Virus record (IMG/VR): IMGVR_UViG_3300025828_000046
Coordinates: 1-42,809 of that record
Direction: 5' to 3' (one strand)
Length of the DNA: 42,809 bases
Source of the DNA: a virus
Under the pieces are notes generated by a model, which saw only the letters and a program-made list of their open reading frames with translations, was not told the origin of the DNA and ran no database searches. Of the stretch, positions 8,162 through 15,684 are shown piece after piece. Position 1 is the first letter of the stretch. Every line of letters begins with the position of its first letter. The translations under genes were made by a program, and so were the position numbers.

Positions 8162-9447
8162 GTTACATTACCTTTTAATCTTTGTTTTTCGCTTGCAGGT
8201 AAACTTGCGTAATTAGCAGTATTACCGTTAACTCCACCAGTTCCGCCGTTGCGCTGATATTCTTTATTGTTAGCAATTCTAGCTGCGCTTTCTGCCGCTG
8301 CCTCTGTATTATTTGCCGCTTTTGCAAGTGCTGATAAACCTACAATAGCTGCTGTTCCGGCTATTAGATCTTTGCTTCCACCAGTGCCTCCATTTTTTGG
8401 AAAAAATGCATTGCTAATTCCACTTACATCTGTTCCAGACGCCGCTCCTATTGCTCCTTTTAGTAAACTAAATCCTTCTTCTCTAATACCTTCAGAACTT
8501 AATCCTCTTACGTTTGCAATAAGATTAGCTGCCGCTAGTCCTGCTTCTAGAGGACTTTTAAACCCTCCATCGCCTGTGATGTAATCGTATAATGAAATAC
8601 CTGTACCAATTGCTCCTCCTAATCCAAGAGCACCGCCTCCGAGTAAACTTGCTGGACTTGGAGTTGTGTCATAGTGTGAAGGATCTCCAAATCCTTTAGG
8701 ACTGTCTACTTCTACTCTGCCTCTGTCATACCAAACAGCTTCATATGCTACTGTCATAGTATTTTGCATAGTACCTGCGCCATCACTAGAATCTACACTG
8801 TCGTGTGCCCAGTTTGTAACCAATGGATTTACCAGCGTATAGGTAGTGTATGTTTTTCTTGAAAGTTGACTAATTTGAATACTTTTAAAAAAGTGTTCAC
8901 TTACTCTATTGTCTAATCCGTAACTATATTTGTTTAGTTCTGATCCTAAATATGTATTATCTCCAGGTATTCCTTCTTGTCCTGGTGCAGGTGGTGGTTT
9001 TATTTGTCTATTATAGGCTTCTGGTAGAGAACCGTAGTTACCATCTGCAAAGTAGTAACGATAATATGCTTCAAGCAAAGCAGATGTAATACCTAAATTA
9101 TCATCATGAAATGTAATATTTACAGGGTCATATGAAATACTAGTTTGGACATTTTTAATCCTGTTATATTTTTTCTTTGTATCAACTGTTGCTGTATACT
9201 TTGGTAGATCAGCAGCTTTTACAAGCAATCCAATCTCTCTTGTATGTCTTTGTTTTAACTCAGGCAAAATACTTGCAGGTAAATCATTTATTTCGAAAAA
9301 TACATGATATAAAAACTTTGCTTTAGGAGCAAGTCTAAAAGCGTCTGTTACAAAAGTTTTGCTGGCATGCCTAAAGTCGCCAAGATTACCTTTTGGACTT
9401 AGAGCACCACTTGCTAAATTATCTAAAAATCCTGTGAACTTTCCCAT
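8158..9447 (-). CDS. Tail-tube-related / baseplate-tube protein (gp19/gp54-like)
   Basis: A 429-residue protein. The first 260 residues look like an enlarged tail-tube fold: KFLYHVFFEINDLP, REIGLLVKAADLPKYTATVD, NRIKNVQTSISYDPVNITFH and the hallmark DDNLGITSALLEAYYRYYFA, ending near MTVAYEAVWYDRGRV. The remaining 170 residues are Gly/Ala-rich (LLGGGALGLGGAIGTG) with hydrophobic helices. Such proteins in T4-like phages serve as tube initiators or adaptors at the baseplate or tail end; which one is uncertain. The gene starts its own unit with GATAAATA at 9453-9460, five bases before the ATG and without a Shine-Dalgarno, and is separated from gp19 by a strong terminator. Confidence 0.7.
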   Translation of the reverse strand: MGKFTGFLDNLASGALSPKGNLGDFRHASKTFVTDAFRLAPKAKFLYHVFFEINDLPASILPELKQRHTREIGLLVKAADLPKYTATVDTKKKYNRIKNVQTSISYDPVNITFHDDNLGITSALLEAYYRYYFADGNYGSLPEAYNRQIKPPPAPGQEGIPGDNTYLGSELNKYSYGLDNRVSEHFFKSIQISQLSRKTYTTYTLVNPLVTNWAHDSVDSSDGAGTMQNTMTVAYEAVWYDRGRVEVDSPKGFGDPSHYDTTPSPASLLGGGALGLGGAIGTGISLYDYITGDGGFKSPLEAGLAAANLIANVRGLSSEGIREEGFSLLKGAIGAASGTDVSGISNAFFPKNGGTGGSKDLIAGTAAIVGLSALAKAANNTEAAAESAARIANNKEYQRNGGTGGVNGNTANYASLPASEKQRLKGNVT

Positions 9448-9452
9448 ACTAA

Positions 9453-9460
9453 TATTTATC
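9453..9460 (-). promoter_or_regulatory. T4-like late promoter (GATAAATA) for the 8158-9447 gene
   Basis: Minus-strand GATAAATA then TTAGT then ATG at 9447. The predicted +1 falls on the A of the ATG, which suggests a leaderless transcript. Confidence 0.65.
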
Positions 9461-9480
9461 CAATGTAATTAACTGCGTAT

Positions 9481-9515
9481 ATAAAAGAAAAAAGGGGTAC
9501 TAAAAAGTACCCCTT
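9481..9515 (-). terminator. Strong rho-independent terminator after gp19
   Basis: On the minus strand AAGGGGTAC (9515-9507) and GTACCCCTT (9500-9492) form a perfect nine-pair stem with a six-base loop, followed by TTTTTTCTTTT. It lies 24 bases past the tail-tube stop codon and should limit the very abundant tube transcript. Confidence 0.92.
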
Positions 9516-9538
9516 GTAAGATTAGGAACTTTGTTATA

Positions 9539-10168
9539 TTAAGCGCCGCCGCCAGTAACGAGAGTGTTAACTGTACGACCAACTGCTGTACCAATTCCAG
9601 TACCTTGTGGTGATTGGATAGCATTGTCATAACGTATGCTTAATGTAACACTGACTGGATCTGTTGAATTTGAGTATGCTAACTGATTATAGTTTGCACT
9701 TTCAACATAACAGCCGTATAATTCAAAAGTTTCAAGCACATTTGGTGTGTTAGCACCGTTACCACCATCTAGGATTTCAATACGTGTTGTGAATTTGTAA
9801 TCCTGACCTGATGCTGCACTTGACTGTTCATAGAAGTCAAATTGTTTCTGTAATTGCTCACCTACTAGTTTTTGTACGTTGTTGTTTACATCTTCACGTA
9901 GGTTTAAAGTAATTGCTTCCCAAGTATGTTTACCTGCTAGATAAACTCTTGAGTTATAAATGTCGATTGTCATTTGTTCAAAACTTACGTTTGGACGAGC
10001 TACATCTATAACTTGTTTTGTTAGTTCAGTTGTCGGAGTCGATGTTCCGAAATTTTCTAGTGATACCCTAAAACGATACTGTAATTTAGGCATCAACAGG
10101 CCTTGGTTGCTTGCAGAATCTCCGCTAGCCAAAGGCACTGTAATTTTTGATAGTGTTGATATTGCCAT
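9539..10168 (-). CDS. 19: Tail tube protein gp19
   Basis: Major subunit of the inner tail tube. At 209 residues it is slightly longer than T4 gp19. Family features include the N-terminal LLMPKLQYRFRVSLENFG, RPNVSFEQMTIDIYNSRVYL, the KHTWEAITLNLREDVNN segment, and the C-terminal NQLAYSNSTDPVSVTLSIRY strand pair. It is preceded by a clear Shine-Dalgarno (TTAGGAGC) and late promoter GATAAATA at 10192-10199, and followed by a strong terminator, so it can be made as its own short mRNA as expected for a protein needed in many copies. Confidence 0.95.
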   Translation of the reverse strand: MAISTLSKITVPLASGDSASNQGLLMPKLQYRFRVSLENFGTSTPTTELTKQVIDVARPNVSFEQMTIDIYNSRVYLAGKHTWEAITLNLREDVNNNVQKLVGEQLQKQFDFYEQSSAASGQDYKFTTRIEILDGGNGANTPNVLETFELYGCYVESANYNQLAYSNSTDPVSVTLSIRYDNAIQSPQGTGIGTAVGRTVNTLVTGGGA

Positions 10169-10191
10169 TTAATTTGCTCCTAATCTATAAG

Positions 10192-10199
10192 TATTTATC
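10192..10199 (-). promoter_or_regulatory. T4-like late promoter (GATAAATA) for gp19
   Basis: Minus-strand GATAAATA, predicted start near 10186, giving an 18-base leader that contains the AGGAG ribosome site before the ATG at 10168. Confidence 0.65.
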
Positions 10200-10203
10200 A
10201 ATC

Positions 10204-13200
10204 TTACAGTCCTGCTATTTCTCCAGTATTTTTAAGTCTTAGTGGAATGTATATAAACTCAACAGCCTTAACAGGTTCAATAGCAATGTCTAAGTGTAGT
10301 TCATTTCTATCAATTCTGCTAGGTGTATTGTTTGATTCATCACACACTACTAGATAATCATACAATGCTCTTTGTCCAACTAGTTCTAGTAATAAACTTT
10401 CTGCAGCTTGTTTAATTTCATCTCTTGTAATCTTATCGTTTGGTTCAAACAAATAAGGCTTAGCAAGTGTGTTTAATTGGCTACGTAGGTAGATAACAAG
10501 TCTTGCAACATTGATTCTGTCTAAAGAACTTGCAGCAAGTTGTCTTGTCTTCTGACCAAAAGCAACTAGTCCTGCACCTGTAATAAATGTTATTGGGTTA
10601 ACTGCATTTGCGTACAGTGTATCTCTTTGCCCTTCGTTTAGTGCAATACTTACAAATTCGCCTTCATTGCTTATATAACCTGTAGAACTTGCATTAGTAA
10701 TACCACCACGTCTTGTACCTGCTGGTGCAAACCATGGGAACGATACTTGATCACTTAGTGCAATGGTTCTCATCATCATATGACTTGGTGGAACAACAAC
10801 ATTGTTACCAAAATTATCACTTGTAAATCCACTTGGATAGTAAACACCAATGTATGGATCAGTTGTTACCAATCCGTCATCGTTGTCTTCTACAGCTAGT
10901 GCTTGGTTTGTTGCCCAGTTATTTAATGCTGTTGCATTCGGTAACAAACGGAATGGTGAATCACCAAGTACAAATGCTGTTAAACCTCTGTCATAGTTTA
11001 GTGATTTCATTTCACCTATAAGTTCTGGATAACCAGGACATGCCATTAGGTTAAACAATCTTGCTTCATCATCTCTAATATCTTCATTAGAGTTAACTAG
11101 TGCTTGTAGTCCTTGTACAACAACTTTACGTTGTGCTTTGCGTCCAAATGTGCCAGAACCATCTACTTGGTTAGCACTTTCAGTTACCCAACGATCTGCG
11201 AAGTAACTTGCCATAGTTTGTCCATTACCTGCACCGTAACGAGCATTGTTGCCTGCTGTATTAATGTAATTTCTCACATATTTCTTAACATTAAATCCGC
11301 TTCTACGCAAATTCCAAAGCAACATACCTTTTGGATATAGTGCTGGATCTGGTGAATCAGGATCAACATAATCGCTTTCCATTAATGCTGTTATATCTCC
11401 AGCTAAGTTGCTATTAGCACCTGCTGTGTTATAACGTACATCTGCAAATAGTATACCGTCTTCAGTAGTTTGATCGCCAGTATCAACTAGTACCCAGTTG
11501 TCTTCTGCATTTGCATTTCCTAAATCTGGGTTATATCTGTAAATTTTTGGATAGTTTTCAATATCACTTGTGTCTATCCAGATATCTCCAGTTTTTAGAG
11601 TAGTTCCGTCACTTTGAAGTGTTGGAACTGTTGCTGAAACAATAGGTCCGTTTGGATCTGGTTGATCTGCTGCTACACCGCTTGCATAGTACGGACTTGC
11701 TGTTGAACTTTGACCGCTTGACCCGTTATACAATAATCCAACAAATTCACTACCATTGTGTACTAGGATATCTACTTCGTCAACAATTGAATTGTACCAA
11801 AGTCTACCGTCTGCTGTTTTTGCAGTAACTTCAGTATCACTTGCTGTGAAGAATCCTGTACCAGTATCAGTTGTTGGTGTCCAATGAGTTGCTTGTAACT
11901 GTTTTGGACTTGTAGAACTTGTAGTACCAGGTACATAAACAAGATTTTGTATTCCAACACTTGCACTTACATATGGCACAAATCCTGCTGCTGTTAAAAC
12001 ACCATCTGTATCAACAAAACGTATTTCACCACCTAGTGCATGTTGTATAATAACTTTGTTTTGTGGATCAACTGTTGCTGTAACATTGGTAATGTTTGCA
12101 TCATTAATTGCACCTGCTAATATACCTGCATCACTTGCTGCTCCTGTATACGCACCGGTAACTGTGACTGCTGTTTCAAAAGCAGCACTACCATTATCTG
12201 TGGTTTGCACAGTAAAAGATTGTGATCCTGAACTAAATGTTCCAGTTACAATTTTTACACCTGTTACTGTTGTTGCACCAATAGCTCTTCTACGCTGTGG
12301 TCTTAGTGTTGCCAATGGACTGTCATCTCCAGCAACATTGCTTTCAACATACAAATCACCTTGAGATAAATTAGCACCACCGCCAACAATATCTAATTCA
12401 TATAATGCTGTTTGATTGTTTGCGTGTATTGGAGCACTTATTGTTTCCCAAAGCTCTGAGCTTGCATTCCATTTTTTAATTGATATGCTAGCGCCAAGAT
12501 TTGGTGTTGTTGTTTTTAGCCAAATACTTCCTGTTGGTCTTGCACTAATACTTGTTGGTATTGGAAGTCCAGGAGCACCACTAATTGTGTCTCCAATTTT
12601 CCATTCCGGAATACCTGTGTGCTTAGAAATTTGTAGCGCAGGTGGAAAATGTGTTCCTGATAAAATTCCTAGTTCGGTTAATCTATCTGCATCGCCTTTG
12701 ATTTCAATTTCACCGCCTGTGGATGAATCACCGCTTGCTGATGCTGTTCCGTCACTGTAAATTTCAAGTTTTAAATCTACTGCTGCCGCAGTTACACCTG
12801 GAATAGTTAATCCGTTAATTGTGCTTGCAACATCAGTAACAGTATCTGAACTGTTAATAGTAACGCTTGTTCCATTTATGATAATTGCTGCTGTTGCATT
12901 GAATGTTGGGTTACTTGCAGTACCTTTGATTGTAGGCCAGCTCTTTGTCCACGGTTCACTTCCTACTAATACCCAAGTTCCTGATGTATTTCTGTACCAA
13001 ATTTTTAAAATAGTAGATGTTGCAGTAATCGCATATGATCCAACAGAACCTATTGCGTTTGATGGACGTCCTGTTCCATCTGCCGCTGTACCGTCGATAC
13101 CGTTAGTTGCTAAACTACTGTCTGACATTTCGGTTGTATCAGTAACTACATATGGCACTTTGTTTGTAAAGTTCTGACCACCGTTTACAACACTCTTACC

Positions 13201-13650
13201 ATTCCATTCTTGGATTCCCCATAATGAATTGGCAGTGTCTAACCAATAAGTTCCATCTGCTGGATCAGCCGCAGGTGCTGTTGCACTTGCTTCGAGTTGA
13301 CCTAGATCTACGTCAGCTCTGACTACCCAAGCTCTATTGGCAACACCTAGATATGAATAAGCAGCTTGTAAGCCGTATTCATTTAATTCGCCGCCGTGTA
13401 TTGGATTGTTGTTATTGTCTACCTGGAAGATTGGATCTCCGAAGGTATCTGCTAAATCTCGTTGTGAAGTTAACAGGTAAGGTGTACCTGCATTCGCTGC
13501 TAGTGTTCCTGGTGCTGTGCCAGTTGCTGCAGCATTACTTTTGTTACTTTTAGTTGCAACAAAAATCATTGGAGTTGTACCCGGTTCAGCTGGGGTATAG
13601 AAACTTTCGTCTATTACGCTAACCTGTACGCCTGGTGATACTAGTGCCAT
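10204..13650 (-). CDS. 18: Tail sheath protein gp18, greatly enlarged (1148 residues)
   Basis: Contractile sheath subunit. The N-terminus (MALVSPGVQVSVIDESFYTP, then TPMIFVATKSNKSN) and the C-terminal third from about residue 770 (LWNLRRSGFNVKKYVRNYIN; LNEGQRDTLYANAVNPITFI; ending with the EPVKAVEFIYIPLRLKNTGE polymerisation arm) are typical of T4-type sheath. Between about residues 120 and 760 lies a very large insertion made of beta-rich pieces with a recurring pattern: G-x-hydrophobic-W-x-x-T/S followed by a W-N-G-x-x-W-like strand (ADGTYWLDT, PTGSIWLKT, DGRLWYNS, GDIWIDTSD). T4 gp18 has 659 residues. The insertion should decorate the outside of the tail. Shine-Dalgarno TAGGAGAA precedes the ATG. 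Confidence 0.96.
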   Translation of the reverse strand: MALVSPGVQVSVIDESFYTPAEPGTTPMIFVATKSNKSNAAATGTAPGTLAANAGTPYLLTSQRDLADTFGDPIFQVDNNNNPIHGGELNEYGLQAAYSYLGVANRAWVVRADVDLGQLEASATAPAADPADGTYWLDTANSLWGIQEWNGKSVVNGGQNFTNKVPYVVTDTTEMSDSSLATNGIDGTAADGTGRPSNAIGSVGSYAITATSTILKIWYRNTSGTWVLVGSEPWTKSWPTIKGTASNPTFNATAAIIINGTSVTINSSDTVTDVASTINGLTIPGVTAAAVDLKLEIYSDGTASASGDSSTGGEIEIKGDADRLTELGILSGTHFPPALQISKHTGIPEWKIGDTISGAPGLPIPTSISARPTGSIWLKTTTPNLGASISIKKWNASSELWETISAPIHANNQTALYELDIVGGGANLSQGDLYVESNVAGDDSPLATLRPQRRRAIGATTVTGVKIVTGTFSSGSQSFTVQTTDNGSAAFETAVTVTGAYTGAASDAGILAGAINDANITNVTATVDPQNKVIIQHALGGEIRFVDTDGVLTAAGFVPYVSASVGIQNLVYVPGTTSSTSPKQLQATHWTPTTDTGTGFFTASDTEVTAKTADGRLWYNSIVDEVDILVHNGSEFVGLLYNGSSGQSSTASPYYASGVAADQPDPNGPIVSATVPTLQSDGTTLKTGDIWIDTSDIENYPKIYRYNPDLGNANAEDNWVLVDTGDQTTEDGILFADVRYNTAGANSNLAGDITALMESDYVDPDSPDPALYPKGMLLWNLRRSGFNVKKYVRNYINTAGNNARYGAGNGQTMASYFADRWVTESANQVDGSGTFGRKAQRKVVVQGLQALVNSNEDIRDDEARLFNLMACPGYPELIGEMKSLNYDRGLTAFVLGDSPFRLLPNATALNNWATNQALAVEDNDDGLVTTDPYIGVYYPSGFTSDNFGNNVVVPPSHMMMRTIALSDQVSFPWFAPAGTRRGGITNASSTGYISNEGEFVSIALNEGQRDTLYANAVNPITFITGAGLVAFGQKTRQLAASSLDRINVARLVIYLRSQLNTLAKPYLFEPNDKITRDEIKQAAESLLLELVGQRALYDYLVVCDESNNTPSRIDRNELHLDIAIEPVKAVEFIYIPLRLKNTGEIAGL

Positions 13651-13690
13651 TTGTTTATTCTCCTATAGTGGACATTATATTCGTTACTAT

Positions 13691-13698
13691 TATTTAGC
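13691..13698 (-). promoter_or_regulatory. Possible late-promoter variant (GCTAAATA) for gp18
   Basis: Minus-strand GCTAAATA, one mismatch to the consensus, about 35 bases of leader before the sheath ATG. Weak on its own; supported by the need for strong late expression and by a similar ACTAAATA at 30511. Confidence 0.35.
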
Positions 13699-13765
13699 AA
13701 GAGATTTTAAAAAAGTACGATAAAACACCAAAGAAAAGGGGTCAAAAAGGTGAGGTAAATACAAT

Positions 13766-14104
13766 ATGAGACCATTATGTGTATGCGGGTTTAGGCCAGC
13801 AGCAGTAAACTATAAAAAAGGTAACAAAGTTTACTACCGAAAAAAATGTGAAAAGTGTTTGAAACACAACACAATAGGATTCGGTATACCTAAATGGAAA
13901 CTAGCAGGTTACGAAAAAAAAGAATACTGTGAAAAATGTGCATACAAAAGCAAACACAGTGAACAATTTAATGTGTATCATATAGACGGAGATTTAACAA
14001 ATTGTAGACCAACTAATCTAAAAACAGTTTGTGCTAACTGTCAGCGTATTCTTTATAAGGAAGGAGTTCGCTGGAAGCAAGGAGATCTTTTACCAGATTT
14101 TTAA
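13766..14104 (+). CDS. HNH endonuclease-like zinc-binding protein
   Basis: A 112-residue protein with zinc-binding pairs C5/C7, C28/C31, C55/C58 and C89/C92. Its HNH-like core is VYHIDGDLTNCRPTNLKTVC with H72, D74 and N84. The last HNH histidine position is Gln93, so nuclease activity is not assured. Small HNH proteins in T4-like phages are often homing endonucleases or their remnants; others have unknown roles. It is the only plus-strand gene among the minus-strand structural genes between 1 and 15645, and its last 71 bases overlap, tail to tail, the 3' end of the dNMP kinase gene. GGTGAGG upstream of the ATG is a possible ribosome site. Confidence 0.8.
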   Translation: MRPLCVCGFRPAAVNYKKGNKVYYRKKCEKCLKHNTIGFGIPKWKLAGYEKKEYCEKCAYKSKHSEQFNVYHIDGDLTNCRPTNLKTVCANCQRILYKEGVRWKQGDLLPDF

Positions 14105-14660
14105 GATCAAATAGGCTTCTGTCATTTGCTATAGTAGTGTCAATTTGAACATTTGCCCAAGCCCATTCAGATTTATGAACATCTTGGGGTTCCACGCCTA
14201 GATCTTGATACATTCTAAACCAAACAGGATCTGGGCCTCTACGTACACGCCAAACTTTACCGCCTATTTCTGAAATCATAGATGCTTCATTTTCAAATCT
14301 CACATCAGGAATAACAAAATTAGTATTTGGATTTTCTATAAGTTGTTTTTTGAGTAGACTTACCCATACACCATCGAAAAACCCGTTTCTCATGCAATCT
14401 GTTCCAAATTCCTGCAGAACTAATCTTGGTGTTATTTCGCGGCCTGTTTCTTTTGACCAAAATTCGTCTACTTGTTCGCGCCAGGCACGGCTTTCATCTG
14501 TGTCACCTTCTAGCATCTGTCTATTCCATCCAAATACTTGTGCTACACCATCTTTTAGTTTGTCTGCAAAAGAAACTTTTGAATAACCGTAATCGTTTAC
14601 CAGAATATCAGCAACAGTACCTTTGCCGCTACCTATTAATCCACAAATACCTATAATCAT
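14034..14660 (-). CDS. 1: Deoxynucleoside monophosphate kinase (T4 gp1-like)
   Basis: Phosphorylates dNMPs to dNDPs for phage DNA synthesis. The 208 residues start with the P-loop GLIGSGKGT (residues 7-15), then VSFADKLKDGVAQVFGW, the RLVLQEFGTDCMRN segment and NFVIPDVRFENEA, all typical of the dNMP kinase family that includes T4 gene 1. T4 gp1 is somewhat longer. AAGGA eight bases upstream of the ATG is a good Shine-Dalgarno. It is a nucleotide-metabolism gene embedded among tail genes, between the sheath and neck genes. Its 3' end overlaps the opposite-strand HNH gene by 71 bases. Confidence 0.93.
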   Translation of the reverse strand: MIIGICGLIGSGKGTVADILVNDYGYSKVSFADKLKDGVAQVFGWNRQMLEGDTDESRAWREQVDEFWSKETGREITPRLVLQEFGTDCMRNGFFDGVWVSLLKKQLIENPNTNFVIPDVRFENEASMISEIGGKVWRVRRGPDPVWFRMYQDLGVEPQDVHKSEWAWANVQIDTTIANDRSLFDLKNLVKDLLASSELLPYKEYADS

Positions 14661-14695
14661 AAGAAATCCTTCAAATAATATATAGTATATACAGA

Positions 14696-14887
14696 TTAAT
14701 TGCTGTTGTCAAGTACTTTTTGGTAGGCTTCTTCAAATCCATCTTCATGCAGATATGCTTCGTTATTGTTCCACATGCGTTTGAAATATCCTGGTGCTGA
14801 TTCTAGTATTGTTTGCTCGCTTGCGCCAAAGTGACCTTTAACCATCCAAAAAAGCCTATGGGCTTCTTTGTGGCTAAACTCTGCCAT
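14696..14887 (-). CDS. Small hypothetical protein (63 residues)
   Basis: Not recognised. A 63-residue protein with no membrane segment and few hydrophobic runs, rich in aromatic and charged residues (GYFKRMWNNNEAYLHEDGFE). Its ATG shares one base with the gp13 stop codon (TAATG), which argues for coupled translation and a real gene. It lies between gp13 and the dNMP kinase on the same strand. Nothing in the sequence shows a function. Confidence 0.6.
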   Translation of the reverse strand: MAEFSHKEAHRLFWMVKGHFGASEQTILESAPGYFKRMWNNNEAYLHEDGFEEAYQKVLDNSN

Positions 14888-15645
14888 TATCCTATAGTAA
14901 ATCCATAGCCGGTGCCGCCTGTAACAGCAGTGCTTACTTCTTGTTCTAGTTTTTCCATTTCACTTTGTGCTTCTGCTTTGAGAGCATCACCATTCAATTG
15001 ACCGCCTCCTTGTGGACCAGCAATAGTAGCAAATTTACTACGTGCTTCTCCAAGCATGTATTTGCAGGTAGCAACTGTGTAATCTTTGATCCATTGCTTT
15101 GCAAGATAATCATTAAGTAACTCTGAATCTGGTCTATAATTATAGCAATATAATAGTAAATCTTCTTCTGTTCTAGAACGCTGAAGAATAGTAAGTTTTT
15201 TTGTAGAAGTATTCCATTTAAATTCAATAAATGATCCAAACATTCTACCTACTAACTCCTGATATTGAGAGAAAAAGTCATAGGTTGCTAGTCCGCCCAT
15301 ATTGGAACTTGCTAACAAGTATGTGTTGGTATAGGCTAAGTTAAAAGGTTCAAACAGTGTACCTCCATCTCCACCACCTGTACGTGATCCAATGCTTCTA
15401 CGAAATATTTTACGTACTTCTATAATTTCATTGGGTAGCGTGTATTCGTTTTGATCTATTACCGTAGGCATAAAGAAATAGCTTTCTTCTACACTATTAT
15501 CACTTCTTTGACGAAATCTTGTAAGTGCTTTATTAAGTGCAGTTTCATAATGCCCAGGATCCAGTTCAACATCAATCATTCCACCACCTAGCATGTGATA
15601 GACATAGTCAAATATTTCCTGTTTTTGAGTTTTTAAAGTCGCCAT
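14887..15645 (-). CDS. 13: Neck protein gp13
   Basis: Head-tail joining neck protein, partner of gp14. Family features include KTQKQEIFDYVYHMLGGGMI near the N-terminus, GHYETALNKALTRFRQRSDN, YTLPNEIIEVRKIFRRSIG, NTYLLASSNMGGLATYDFFS, RPDSELLNDYLAKQWIKDY and KYMLGEARSKFATIAGPQGG, all characteristic of gp13 of T4-like phages. I place the start at 15645 (MATLKTQ) rather than 15696. It has a Shine-Dalgarno (TGGAGAA) at the right distance, it matches the family N-terminus, and the late promoter at 15665-15672 would start transcription near 15659, downstream of 15696. Length from this start is 252 residues. Confidence 0.93.
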   Translation of the reverse strand: MATLKTQKQEIFDYVYHMLGGGMIDVELDPGHYETALNKALTRFRQRSDNSVEESYFFMPTVIDQNEYTLPNEIIEVRKIFRRSIGSRTGGGDGGTLFEPFNLAYTNTYLLASSNMGGLATYDFFSQYQELVGRMFGSFIEFKWNTSTKKLTILQRSRTEEDLLLYCYNYRPDSELLNDYLAKQWIKDYTVATCKYMLGEARSKFATIAGPQGGGQLNGDALKAEAQSEMEKLEQEVSTAVTGGTGYGFTIG

Positions 15646-15664
15646 ATGAAAAGTTCTCCACAAG

Positions 15665-15684
15665 TATTTATCGTTCGATAAATA
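15665..15684. promoter_or_regulatory. Palindromic bidirectional late promoter between gp13 and gp14
   Basis: Two nine-base arms, TATTTATCG and CGATAAATA, separated by TT, form a perfect inverted repeat. Each arm contains the late octamer GATAAATA, one on each strand. The minus copy (15672-15665) predicts a start near 15659 with a 14-base leader for gp13. The plus copy (15677-15684) predicts a start at 15690, exactly on an ATG of gp14. Confidence 0.7.

Noticed and set aside
12056-13177. Several open frames on the plus strand opposite the sheath gene
   Set aside because: They are hydrophobic or low-complexity shadows of the sheath codon pattern, without ribosome sites or family motifs.
15537-15683. 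Upstream extension of gp14 to an ATG at 15537
   Set aside because: It lies inside gp13 on the other strand, upstream of the late promoter, and the extra residues do not resemble gp14.
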